Source of the DNA: Mytilus californianus
Lineage: Eukaryota; Mollusca; Bivalvia; Mytilida; Mytilidae
NCBI RefSeq assembly: GCF_021869535.1
Contig: NW_026262701.1
Location: forward strand, 43,837,278 to 43,901,277
Direction: 5' to 3'
DNA: 64,000 nucleotides
How positions within the stretch are numbered: the first letter of the stretch is position 1; the number at the start of each line of letters is the position of its first letter. Below are positions 1 to 12,900 of this stretch, in pieces. The notes under the pieces were generated by a model, which saw only the letters and a program-made list of their open reading frames with translations, had not been told where the DNA came from and searched no databases. The translations under genes and the position numbers were made by a program.

Positions 1-807
1 TTAAGTTTTATTTTACAACTAGTATCTACTTTTCCTACATATCAATCAATTTTAAACGTATCCATTTTTTCGTTCGTTCGTTTTCTTTTAATTTATTTCG
101 ATTTACCTATCTGACACCGACATGAAATGTTTGATTCAATAATCGCTTTTTCTTTTTGATAAACTCTATTGCTTGTATGACTCCTTATACATTGTATATT
201 TAGCAAAACCAACTCACTGTGCACAATTATTATTGATTATCAAAATTGTAGTGGCCAATCAAAGTTCTGTTAGACTCTAAACATGGGGTTGTTCAGATGC
301 ATTCAATCTATCTTTAGAGTGTTCAGTCACTTTTATATAACAGATCTATATGCTAGTAATATTCATATATATATATATATATATATATAAATATATGATT
401 TATTTTCTATACATATTAAATTTCTGAGCAAGTGTCATTTAACTACGATATAAAAAGCTAAAAATTAAGGAATCAGTACTAATGGCATTTCGACATGAGC
501 AAATTCTATACTATTTAGACTTTTGTCAGGCGGTAAATTCAGATGTATAAAGTCTATTCTCAGACTATCAAATATGTAAACACTACATAATAAGTAACTG
601 AACATATGACACTTTAATGAGATGTAAAAGGCTGAACACCATTGAAACGAAAATTAAAAAAAAACAAGATCCCTTAAAATCTAAACACGTTTTAATGTTC
701 TTTGTGTCTAGATAGTTAAGACTATACTTAATCAAATTCCGTTTTTTGTGTCATATCTGACACATGATAAGAAAAATAATTACATAACGTTGTTCTCCTT
801 TTCACAG
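1..807. other. AT-rich non-coding stretch with (AT)n tract
   Basis: No coding segment is supported here. An (AT)n run lies at about 365-390, and GTTCG-type short repeats lie near 70-85. Because the first recognisable exon at 808 starts in phase 1, this stretch is probably intron of the receptor gene, whose signal-peptide exon must lie upstream or is too short to recognise. Confidence 0.5.
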
Positions 808-996
808 AAGAAGTTTGCGCCCCTAGTGTATTTCCCATGATCAGTAACGGTGATGTGACATGTAGCGACAACTCTTTTCTTTTGTGCATTGTGTCATGTG
901 ATAGTGGATATGTTACAAGAGATGGTAATTTAACAGTGAACTTCCGTTGTGAAAATAATGTTTGGAGTCCACCCCTGCCACCAAAGGGATGTTTAG
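808..996 (+). CDS. Receptor exon: sushi (CCP) domain
   Basis: Acceptor TTCACAG precedes and donor GTAACG follows; 189 bp, phase 1 at both ends. The 63 residues start EVCAP and end PPKGCL. They carry the CCP pattern: cysteines in VCAP, DVTC, SCDSGY, FRC and KGC, with the conserved tryptophan in NNVWSPP just before the last cysteine. A single whole CCP module on a symmetric phase 1-1 exon is the usual arrangement for shuffled extracellular domains. The - strand ORF over this exon is a shadow. Confidence 0.8.
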
Positions 997-3900
997 GTAA
1001 CGTTAAATAAATAAAACCGATCAGATCGAAATAAACTATTTTGTAACACATGACATCAAACGTGTATTTATATATCGATCGACCATATCCAAACACAGAC
1101 AGACTAACTAGCACTTTCGAAAACGAAATTTTCAATAAGGTAAATATGCATGCATGGTGATTGCTTTCAGAATACATATCTGTCTGTATTGAAGGTAACG
1201 TTTGTCAAAAGAAATGCATAATAAGAATGAAGATATATGTAAGAATCCATCATTGTAAACAGGACATCGGTAATCAAGAATGGACCATTTGATATTTTTA
1301 CAGAATTTCTGAATCATGAAGTTGAAGAAATAATTGACGTTTTATCTTTGTTTACAATAATAAAACAAATTCTATTTCACCACCACACAAAATACAAAAT
1401 GACCTTAATCTGAAAACTATCATTTTGTGATACTATTTGTTTGTAATCATTCTTTGTATTATTATGGATGTCCTTCTTCCAAGCCTGATTGATAAAATGA
1501 TATTCTTTTTGTAGCATATGTTTTACCCCTAACAGAATACAGGCTTCAAGTGAGGTACAATTTCAGTGCTATTGCGAAATATTGCCTAACAAGTCACGAG
1601 CAAATATTGGAAAACTTAAAATCTGCTTTTGGGCAAGAGGCTACGAATGTGTGTCACAATAATATCTTTAATACTGGTATTATGTTGGAAATAGCTGACA
1701 TACAATCACAAACATCTGGATTTACAGTGAGTAATGTAAAAGGGAATGTTGCCATTCAATTTGAATTCCAATACATTGTATTATGGAAACAAACTTTTAA
1801 TGTATACGCATTCAAACAGGTCAAAATTACTTTATATAAGGTATGAATATATGAAGCTGCAGGATGTACTCTTTAAGTATAGATATAAGTAGTATTCCGT
1901 TTTAAACAGTTAAGTGGTGTTTTTCCTTCTACCGATTTATATCGTATGCTCTCTTTTGTATTTGTCAATACACTAATCTTGAGGGAAAAACAAGGGTTGA
2001 AAGCCTCGTAGTTGTTATCTCATGCTAATCTTCATTTGGTATAAATGGCAGATCTTTGATAGTCACAGATTAAATTGATCTCTACTTTATAGCTATAAAG
2101 ATATACTCTGCCATATTTGATTGAAACCTGTATATGGTTGAAGACAATATGTTAACCTTCAGATATCTGTTTCGGAAGTGTGTAATTAATTTATAGCCTC
2201 TCTGGCTTTGATCGTAAAGAACATTTTACGTTTCATAGTGAGAAATTATTTTACCTGTTCACACTTTCTTTACTTTATTTAGAATTAAGAAATATGGAAA
2301 TCATCACGTGATGATACGATATCATTTTGGTTGAGTTGCCAGTTACTTTTTTTTACCAAGTTGAACATCCACATTCACACACAAACATACACATCTTACT
2401 ATCTGCATGGTACACACAACAAGTGTATTTCGTTATTATAAATATTTATTTCATTTCGGATGACATCCAATGCGATAAAATGTTGGGTTTTTTTCCTACA
2501 GATAGACACTGTTTTCACAGTTCGAACACGGTTTAATACCGTTGGTAAAGCGGACAGAGATTTATGCAGAATTCTGCTTGAAAATAGAGTTACAGCACTG
2601 TCATTATTTACATATACTAGTACACTTAACTGCGGCTCGGCCACCAGTACTGTAGGTCAGAGATCTGGGTCCCTGTTGTCATCGATGGATATATGCTCTA
2701 GTGGTACGACAGCTGTTTCCACACAGCCAGAAATATACTGCGGTAGGTGCCCTGGTTAAATGTAATGAACACATAATATCATTGGTCTACCCTGTAGATT
2801 GAATAAGTAAACTAACTATCAATAAACCCATGTCTGTTAGTAAATATAATTTTTCAACTTTTGTTGATTAAAGATTTCAATTTTTAAATAATCTAAGAAG
2901 GAATCAATTATGGCACAATTCATCTTGCTATCTACTGTACGGTCTTAGTTCGGAGGTTATGCTCATATACAACAATGTCCAACAGAAATATCAGCAAAGC
3001 CCTTCTGAAGCGACCTTTCTATGCATTATAGAGTATGATTCTTCATATTCTTTCAATTAAAGGCAGTTATATCAATATAGAACGATATGTACAAAAAATT
3101 GAGTTCATGTCGTTTTTCTTATCATATACGTAACTTTTAAACATGTCGAGTTCGCGATGCCCTTAAATGTTGAAAGCATGTCGAATCATAAAATAATTAT
3201 TTGGGTTTTTTTTGTCGACCTCAAGAGGAATTTGAAATATGCCCCAAAATACTGGTATTGAGTTGTATGATCTTCCCGTGTTTACGATATGGTTACATGT
3301 ATTGAATCATTACTATATCATTATACTGATGATTATCTTAGTAAGTACCGATTATTAGGTTGTCTGCATATTGATATTTTACAATATAAATATGATGGAA
3401 ATCTCATAATCGATTATCTGATTGTATTTTTGTATTTTGCATGATAGACAAGTGTTTTTCTTTGTTTAACCAACAAACCAGAAGATGACTTGATAAGTTC
3501 AAGTCAACCTTATTAACGTCGGTTCAGTCATTATGAGGTCGGTGATATGTCCGGGTCAAAGTTATTAATGCCGGGTCAACGTATTTGACGCCACAAAGCC
3601 CTGATATTAAATTTTATAAAGAGCTGAATAGAGTGATATAGACAGTGGGTACACCAATAAAATATGTTATCGTTCTCTCTACTATTTTGTTAAGCGCATG
3701 GATTTCATATCAAACATTATATATTTTTGCAGTTTCTGATGTACCAAGTGTTGTTATTCTAAAACCATCTTACATCGTCGAAAATGAAGATTCTGTTACC
3801 ATAGAATGTATCGTTGAATCAACTATTGAAATAGATAATGTTTACTGGATACACAATTCATCAGGGGAGATAAAAACTATATATGGAAATAGTACTGATG

Positions 3901-6900
3901 ACAAGTATAGCGGAAGTTCGCCGAAAGTCCCATCTTTGACTATTACCTCTTCAGACTTTTCAGATGAAGGACTGTATACATGCATAGCTGTCAATGATAT
4001 TGGTCCAGGTTCAAGTGCTGCAGTCTTTGTAGATATTGTTGAAAAAATTAGAGGTAATATTTAGGGATGTCAACTCGGTGAAGATTTACTAATCGATTAC
4101 TCGTTGGATTTACCGAGCAATACTCGAGTACTCGCTCGTTAAAACATTTACAAAATGGAAACACAAAATTATACCATTTATGTATTGTGGGTCGTTGTCT
4201 TATGATCGTAAAACCATCAACATTATTACCTAGGCCCAGATAATAGTCCAAGGAATTTTATACCATAATTAATAGCTCATTTACTACATGCACTAATTAT
4301 GTAAACTGGCAATAATCTAATCAAGTAATTAATTAATATGTATAGAAAAATTATTACTCAAGCAACGGTATTTGTGAACCTTAAAAAAACACATTTAATG
4401 ATCGACAAAGGGGTGGTGATTAGAAATTACTGATGCCATTTATCATTTTCTGATGGTCGACACAGGGTGCAACGAATTTGTTCTTATTTAAAAATATTAT
4501 CTTGTCAACTTTTTCTGGGATGTAGCGATTTCTCAGATCTGTTAGGTTAACTAACAGTCCTGCTGATGAAAATGCATGCTTTGACGGTACAGAGGTGGGG
4601 GAGTGACTAAGATTAGCTAAAAGTGTAAGCCTTTGAAAAATACTCTTGTTCATATATCATACATGTACCTCTGTTTGAAGGAATTTTGAATGACAGTTAA
4701 ACGCAAACATTAGAATAGTATTTTAATTTTTATTAACTTTGATTAACATATAATTTCCCGGGAGAAGCTCTCAATAAAATATTTTTTTGTTTAAACTTAA
4801 GAAAGCAACATCATTCTAACAGGAAACCGATTAGTCGAGTATCATTTTGGTACTCGTGGTCGGTACTACCGAGCGATACTCGAGTACTCGAGTAATCGTT
4901 GACATCTCTAGTAATATTGTCTATTTAACTGAAGCCGAAGATGTACTTTATTTGTTTTGCGTCTGTTTCCTTTTAGATTTTAAATGGTATGAGGTCAACA
5001 ACAAACAAAATGTCAATCGTGACAAAAATTAGAATCAGAAAGTTGGATTTGTTTGGTTTTACTATATATACTACGTCTTACATTTAGCCCAACAATGTTA
5101 GATCTGCAAATTATCATTATCCAATTTTGCGAAATTCGAATCCATGCTTCTGTGACTATATTGCATGACTGTTGAATGCGCCATAGACCACTCAGCTAGC
5201 TAGGCTATATAAAATAAAGCTTTTAATTTGTTAGTCGAGCAATGCCATTCCTTGATGGCTCCATCTTTGGTTATAACAAAGTACATGATATATATTGGTA
5301 AGAAGATTGTATACTTTTGAGATATTTGTGTGTCAAAAAGGAGAAAATACCGATGAAGCAAAACAACAAAGAAAACAGACAACACTGTGATCCAGGTAAA
5401 AACGACGTAAAGACAAACGACAGTCAACAAAACACAAAAAAGAAAAAGTAAAACACCAAAATTACCAAACTCCAAGGAAAATTCAAAACGAAAAGTCCTT
5501 TATCAAATGGCAAAATCAAAAGCTCAAACACCTCAAACGAATGGAAAACAACTGTCATACTCCAGAACTTGGAACAGAAAATGATTTTTTTGTTCTTGTT
5601 AAATTATTATATTATGATAGTAGTTTCCTAAAAACGTCCAAGGACCGTTTTTCCGCCAAAAGTCAACCAACTACAACAAAACGCGTACCCGATCTGTTAG
5701 TCATCAGTATACATTAATGTACTTAGGATTAACTCCGGAGCACTGAATCATAACAAAAACATTCCAGACAATTTTCATAAAATTTCCAAGAATCTTAATT
5801 CCGCAAAATGTGGTTCAAACGAACAGAAACACAAACTCGATGTACAAGTCATCCTTATACACTCAATTATCAAACATCAAATATGCAGAAATAAAGGCAA
5901 AGTCCAGAAAAACTGTTTATTTTAGAATGACGGAAGAACGGGATGACAAAATGACAGTCATAATACACCCCGGTCACTCATTGCCGTGACAAAAATAGAC
6001 TTTATTGTGTTTAAATCATCATGTATATTCATTGAATTTGTGATAGCTGTTTTAAATTGTAGTTAAATATTCCTGAAAAATTAGAATGCATCAAATTAAG
6101 ATTGTTATTCCAGATTTACCCTTGATAACTAGTACCAGTACGACACTGCAATACATATCAGGTAGTAAAGTAAAACTGGAATGCCCTGTAGCTGAGAAAA
6201 GCTATGCATCAATTGTTTATTGGCAGTTTGTTAAGACTGGACAGTTAGAGATTTTGCAACCCTTTAGCTTCACAGATCGGTATAGTGGAAGCACAGCAAA
6301 TTCACCATCTTTGACCATCCACGATGCGACAGTAGGTGACAGTGGCAGTTATACCTGCTTTGCTGTCAATATTCTTGGTGTTGGAAGAGGCCATCCAATA
6401 GAACTTGTTGTTAAAGAATTAGGTAGTAAAGGTTTATTGCTTGACTACACAGTTAGATATACTGTTTATATAAGTTTTTGTAAATCATTAAGTACCAAAC
6501 AATTATACATAAAGTGGCAACTTAATTCATTTATTTGAAATAAGACGTTGAACCTATTGTTCACTAATGATACACCCTCTATAAGTATTTTGTAAAATTG
6601 AAGCTGTGGAGCGATGGATGTGAACACGCATCGCATGGCATAATATAATCACATAAAGCTTGATATCAAATTTCAGGAAGCTCTGATTCGCTGTTTTTTT
6701 TTCAATAATGGCAGCGAAATCTACATACATAAGTAAATTTCATGGAACGGTCGGACGGAAAAGCTGTCAGACGGACACAAGTAACGCATTATATCGCCCT
6801 CTTTCGAAGCGGTGATATTTTAACATAGTTTCTCAACTGAAACTTATCGTGAAAAATTTCATTTAAATTAATATAGAATCATTTGGCTATTGGTCGAAAA

Positions 6901-9900
6901 GTAGTTAAAGCGTTGGCAGAGGTCTGCAGCGGCATCAATCTAGTGGAGTAATATAATCTCATGATACTCGCAGTGGTACATCCGACATATTTAAATAACC
7001 AATATCATGTACTCTCAAAATAAAAGATTAGGCAGTCGATAAAACAGCGTTTGGAAAAAAAATGAATGAAATAAAAGATAAATAAGATAAAATGAATGCT
7101 GTTACTGAAGAAAATATTATAATGAGTTATGATTTTCTAAGTGACAGTTGGTATTTGTTTTAAAATTATACTTTTAACTATTCCATGCTTTCGGTTTGAC
7201 ATACTTGTCACAGAATAACCTATACTGAATTACATCTTTCCTAATACGATTCGGATTACTTATATCGTACTTCTCTTTTTGAGAAGGTATCATGCTTGAA
7301 TCGTTTGCTTATTTTTTTCAACAGGTTTTTCTGGTGAGCCGGGAACAGGCCAGTCAACAAGTGAAACTAATACTCTATCTTGTGTAAAAACATTTAGCTT
7401 TTTGTTAATGTTTGCATTCATCGGTATAGTGCTGTTAACAGCCTGTTCCATCATAATATGCACTTTTGTACCGGACAGAGTTAGCTCTTTTATTCGTAAG
7501 TACTGACCGGTCTTGGGTGCATGTTTTTATTCTATTTCTCATTTATATCATTCAAAGTTATGATATTTATTACTCACGTAATTTTATGAGTGAAATTCAA
7601 TCATTATGAAAATATTGGGGAACATATTAAACAAATTCACAATCATGAGCATACTGATTTACTAATTTTTTTTTATACCTTTTCATGTAAACGATTTATT
7701 TAAGCAACTTTATAGAATTGATCAATTATAACGTGTACGTATACTTTAATCATAGAAAATTATAATAATTAATCAAGTTTACATGGTTATGATTGTTTCT
7801 GTAAAACCCTCCTGTCAGTGGTAAGATATTTTATTCAATGAGAAGATCTACCACGGAATTTCCTCGAAGATTTATAACTGGTAGGTTTCAGTGATGACGT
7901 CTTTACTCTTCAAACAACATGCCATTCGATTAAACGCTCCTATCTTCTGACCGCACGTGATTGTATATTACATAATATACATAGGATAAGGCAGCTCAAT
8001 GTATGTATGACATAACAAGCTGACAGTATGTACCATTAGTATTTCATTACTATTAAATAAACTCATCATAGATGCCAGGATTGAAATTTTGTATTTGCGC
8101 CAGACGCGTGTTTCGTCTACAAAAGACTCATCAGTGACGCTCGAATCAAAAAAAGTTAAATTGTATCATATGATTAAACTACATCATCCTCTTTTTCCAT
8201 TTTGCTAATTGATATATCACTTTGCTTTGAAGGTAGGTTCAAATTATTAACGTTTTATGTAAAATTATAAATGATAATAAAATATATGCTAGTTTTTTTC
8301 AACTTTGTAGCAGTATTGCAGTATGCTCAGATAAAACATATCTATAAATAATTCGTTTACTTGGTCTACCTTCTGTAAAAGTAGTTCGTATAAAATCTAT
8401 GTTCAAACAAAATATTTATTTTCATATCTAAGGTAACGTCAGACAGTGGAAAATCTCAGAGAAAATTTTCATCATAGCCATAGAGATCTTCCTGTCAGTT
8501 GTAACATCATGTGCCCTTGCTGGAATAGTGACTGTTACCAAGTGTGCAGATGACGTTACAGGTACTCTTAATTCTGCAATTGATTTATAATGATCTGAAT
8601 GGATTGTATCGTTTTATTTCAGGTCTTTAAAAATCTTCTGCAAATTTGCTCATACCACACATGTATGTTTTAAATGTGCTCATACCACACATGTATGTTT
8701 TAAATGTATCAGAGAATTAAAGCAACCATATTTGGCAAAACCTTTGTTTTTCTTTTCATGTAGTAAAAAAACAACAATATCGTTCTGGTTGTTGAACCTT
8801 TAAAGGCAACACAATGGTTAAAAAACACGAGCAGACGAACAAGAGTTCACCATATAAAACACAGAAAAATTCAATTGAGCAAACCACCCCTTAAAAAAAC
8901 AGGGAGTATACCTCTGTGGAAGGGTCAGCAGCATGAATTGTATGATACATTGTGGTATCATATGATTCATCTTAAAGATTAGATGTGATACCAGACTGTT
9001 GGTATTAAGAATCAAAGCACTGTAAGCGCTGTAATCAGTTAACCAAAAACCAAGGCAAACGTAATTATGAAAACTGTGGCAGTGTTGCCTCAATTTTTTT
9101 TTTTTAAGATTTGAAAGAACAAACATTAAACATTCGTATATTGTACATTTATGTTCATTAAATGAATTGATTTTTAAGGCAAATAAAATAATATTTCATC
9201 AAGGTTTTCAAAAGCAACTCTTATATCAATGTAAATGACCCCCATCTTCACCCCAAGTGCATGCTGTTACTCCATACCAAGTTCGGAATAAAATGACAGG
9301 TGATTATAAAACTGTTGGTCAAACATTCTCGAGCTTTACACTGCTTGAAAGATTTATATATTTTCTTTAAAATGAGTCATAAATGAAAATTATTATCATG
9401 ATTATAGGCCCAGAAATAATTTAATAAATAATTAAAGTAAATTCAATTAACCTTGACTCATTTTTTGCATCAATAAAATTTTATAATAAACAGGAAATAA
9501 TTGTAACAGGATACCGTTACGAAGTCTCCCAAACAAAGCCTCCATAATTCGTCATTCCCATGGCCTCCTGACATTGGGCAAAGTCCAGTTCATATTGGTT
9601 TGGTCTAGTAAAGTGATAGGCATATGTGACACCTAGGAGATTGACCCTGTATGTCATTCAAATATTTTTGAAATGATGAACAGGAATAAATATGGTTTAG
9701 GTGTGGGTATCCCGACCGTTTACAAGTTCTCAAACAGGAGGGGGTGGGGTGACCCCAGGGACTCCCCCTATATTTCATTTGATTTGTTATATTGTTCCAT
9801 ACATGAATACATATGGTTTAGGGGTGGGGATCTCGATCATTTCCAAGTTCTCAAACAGGAAGGGGTGGGGTGACCCCAGGGACTCCCCAAATATTTCATT

Positions 9901-12900
9901 TGATTCCCATACATGAATATATATGGTTTAGGGGTGGGAATCTTGACTGTTTACAAGTTCTCAAACAAGAGGGGGTGGGGTGTCCCCATGGACTCCCCCT
10001 ATATTTCATTGATTTGTTTTATTGTCCCATACATGAATATATATGGTTTAGGGGTGGTGATCTCGACCATTTTCAAGTTCTCAAACAGGAGGGGTTGGGG
10101 TGACCCCAGGGACTCCCCATATATTTCATTTGATCTGTTATATTGTCCCTTACATGAATATATATGGTTTAGGGGTGGGATCTCGACCGTTTACAAGTTC
10201 TCAAACAGGAGGGGGTGGGGTGACCCTCGGGACTCCCCCTATATTTCATGTGATTTGTTTTATTGTCCCATACATGAATATATATGGTTTAGGGGTGGGG
10301 ATCTCGACCATTTCCAAGTTCTCAAACTGGAGGGGGTGGGACGACACCGGGGACTCCCCCAAATTATTTTCATTTGATTTCTTTTATTGTCCCATACAAG
10401 TATATATATTGGGATCGCGACGGTTTACAAGATAAAAGTACATTTTCAAATTGAAGGGGGTTGGGATGACCCCCAGGGACTCACCCTATATTTTGGTTGA
10501 TTTTTTTATTGTCCTGTTCTCATTACTGAAGACTGCATGTGTCTATCACTTACTGTTTTCGAGAAATAGTCATTTAAAATTTAAAAAATAAAATCCCATA
10601 GGGTTCTACAGTAAACCCCTCCATTCTTCAGGCCCCTCCAAATACCCCTAAATAGACCCCAAAGCACAAACAAAAGGTTAATGGCTCCGCTAGACATGTA
10701 AGTCTAATATTTTATGAAACCCTAAGTAAATCTGACAAACGATTGTCTTCTTATACGGTTTGAGTGGATTTGGTCCCACTTGTCTCAGGGACGAGTTGTC
10801 CACATTACTTAAAAATCCCATCAACGTCGATTTCCGCATCTGTTTCATGACCTCGTTTCATTCATAAAATAACAACAACCTTATTTGGCAAGAAAAGTTA
10901 AAAATTACCGCCCACTTATATAACTTTATTTCCTCTATCATAGAGATTTGTTGTACATGAACAATATTCCTGCGCATTTTGCCATTTGGGAAATATAAAG
11001 ACTTGTAATTACCGATTTTCGGCGATGAAATATTTCATACAATTGTTCTTTGACATCGTAGCCAAAAGCACAGGGGATAATAAACTACGTACGGATTTCT
11101 ATTGAGCACTACTTCCTATGTGCAACTTCAAAAGTTTTGGGTAGTTCGACGATCATTAAAGGTTTTTCTGGTCATAATTTTTGTATTCCAGAAATAAAAG
11201 TATTAAAAAAATGTCCAATTAGTTATAAATAACGTAATTGTCAGCTAGATAATAACAATGGCAGGTATTTCAGCATTTATTGGGTAGAACACAAATCTAG
11301 GGTGCTCGCATCAGGCAGCTTCTCTTTTTTAACTGCCTAAAAACGAAATATAATGCAACAATGATTATAGAAATGATTTTAGCTACCTAGAAAATAAATT
11401 TTATTTCAAAGGATACTAACTCAAACTTAAACATGCAATATTAACGACATCTGATTCCTTCCGATTACTTGCATGAGACCAGTGAATGTTGCTATATCAT
11501 TTCATTTTTATTACGCAAAAACAAATATTGACCAGTTTTATGCCCCTGCCATAGCAGAAGGTGGCATTAAGCTTTACCCTTGTCCATCTGTACGTCCGTC
11601 CGTGCGTACCGAAATTAGTTTCCTTTCTCTTTAGTTTGCCTCAACCAAATGTTATGAAACTTATATACAATGCTTATTACCAAGAAAACTCAGATCAAGT
11701 TCTAATTTTGGTGGCGTCACTTTTACCTTTCAGGAGTTATGCCCTTTATTAAGGGAAAAAATGCTGAATATGTCGTTTCCGTTCTCTTACTTTAGTTTGC
11801 CCCAACCAAATGTTATGAAACTTATACACAATGCTTATTACCACAAAACACAGATTACGTTCGTTTTACAGTTCTCTAATTATTTATCTTTATAACGTTA
11901 TATTCATGCGGGGGCATCATCTGTATCCCATGGACACATTCTTTATTTATTTTCATAATAAATCTAGGAAGAGAGCCATTTATCTTTCGTTTCGTCTATC
12001 AGTTGGTGGCAACTTTACTTTTTTACCATAATAACTATTCGATTTTTTTTTAAATAATGACAATAGTTATCAAAGGTACCAGGTTTTTAATTTGATACGC
12101 CAGACGCGCGTTTCGTCTACATAAGACTCATCAGTGACGCTCAGATCAAAATAGTTAAAAAGCCAAACAAGTATTTTTCCTTCATATCAGCATTGTATGC
12201 ATACATTGACATGGTATTTGGTATGATTTTATGTTTAATATGCTAAACTAAATAAGAATGATTTTTTAAAGTGATAAGTTTTGTTTTCTTAATGAAAATT
12301 GTTTATCATATTTTCTTCCATCCTTCTTGATATTGTGCTGCTATTCAGGTGCTGACAAAACGAAAGAATTTTCCAAAAGTAGTTTACTATGTTTATGGAC
12401 ATTTTTCGTTGTAAATTGAGTTCAGCGTGACGTTGTTTTTTTTACATTTATAAACGTCCAGAACAACAAAATATTACATGTTTTGGAATATGGTATAAAC
12501 ATCATGTATAGATTACATATCATTCAGTGAATTGGTGTTTCAATAACTGTGTCTTTAAACAAACTGTAATAGTTAAAATATATAGATATGCTTACAAGAA
12601 CGTGACTGTGGAATTCATCAACAACGTTAGATTTGTTAAATTGCTCGTCAGGAATAATGAATAGGATATTTCAAATATATCCCCAAGCAACGCAGGTATA
12701 CAGCCTTTGTTTTTTGCCTGATCATCTTCAATTTTGAATGAAAGTTTCCATTCCTTAAAAATATGAAATGGGTAACTATTTATGATGAGGTAAAATATTC
12801 AGTGTGATAATTCTTAGATACCAGATCCTCTTAATTTGTATGAATATTTCGACTAATCAAAACCTTACATGGGTTTGATTGTCTAAAACCTTTGGGAACG

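Noticed and set aside
728-1317. - strand ORFs of 149 and 61 codons
   Set aside because: They lie opposite the sushi exon and its intron and contain no recognisable domain.
3645-3732. N-terminal extension of the Ig domain 1 frame as a signal-peptide start (IVLSTILLSAW)
   Set aside because: The frame opens with GTG, not ATG, and a strong acceptor at 3732 with matching phase 1 joins it to the upstream exon. An alternative promoter is possible but unsupported.
9673-10435. Overlapping open frames encoding EYIWFRGG-type repeats
   Set aside because: They are present in all three frames of a 120-bp minisatellite inside an intron, and no start or splice context supports translation.
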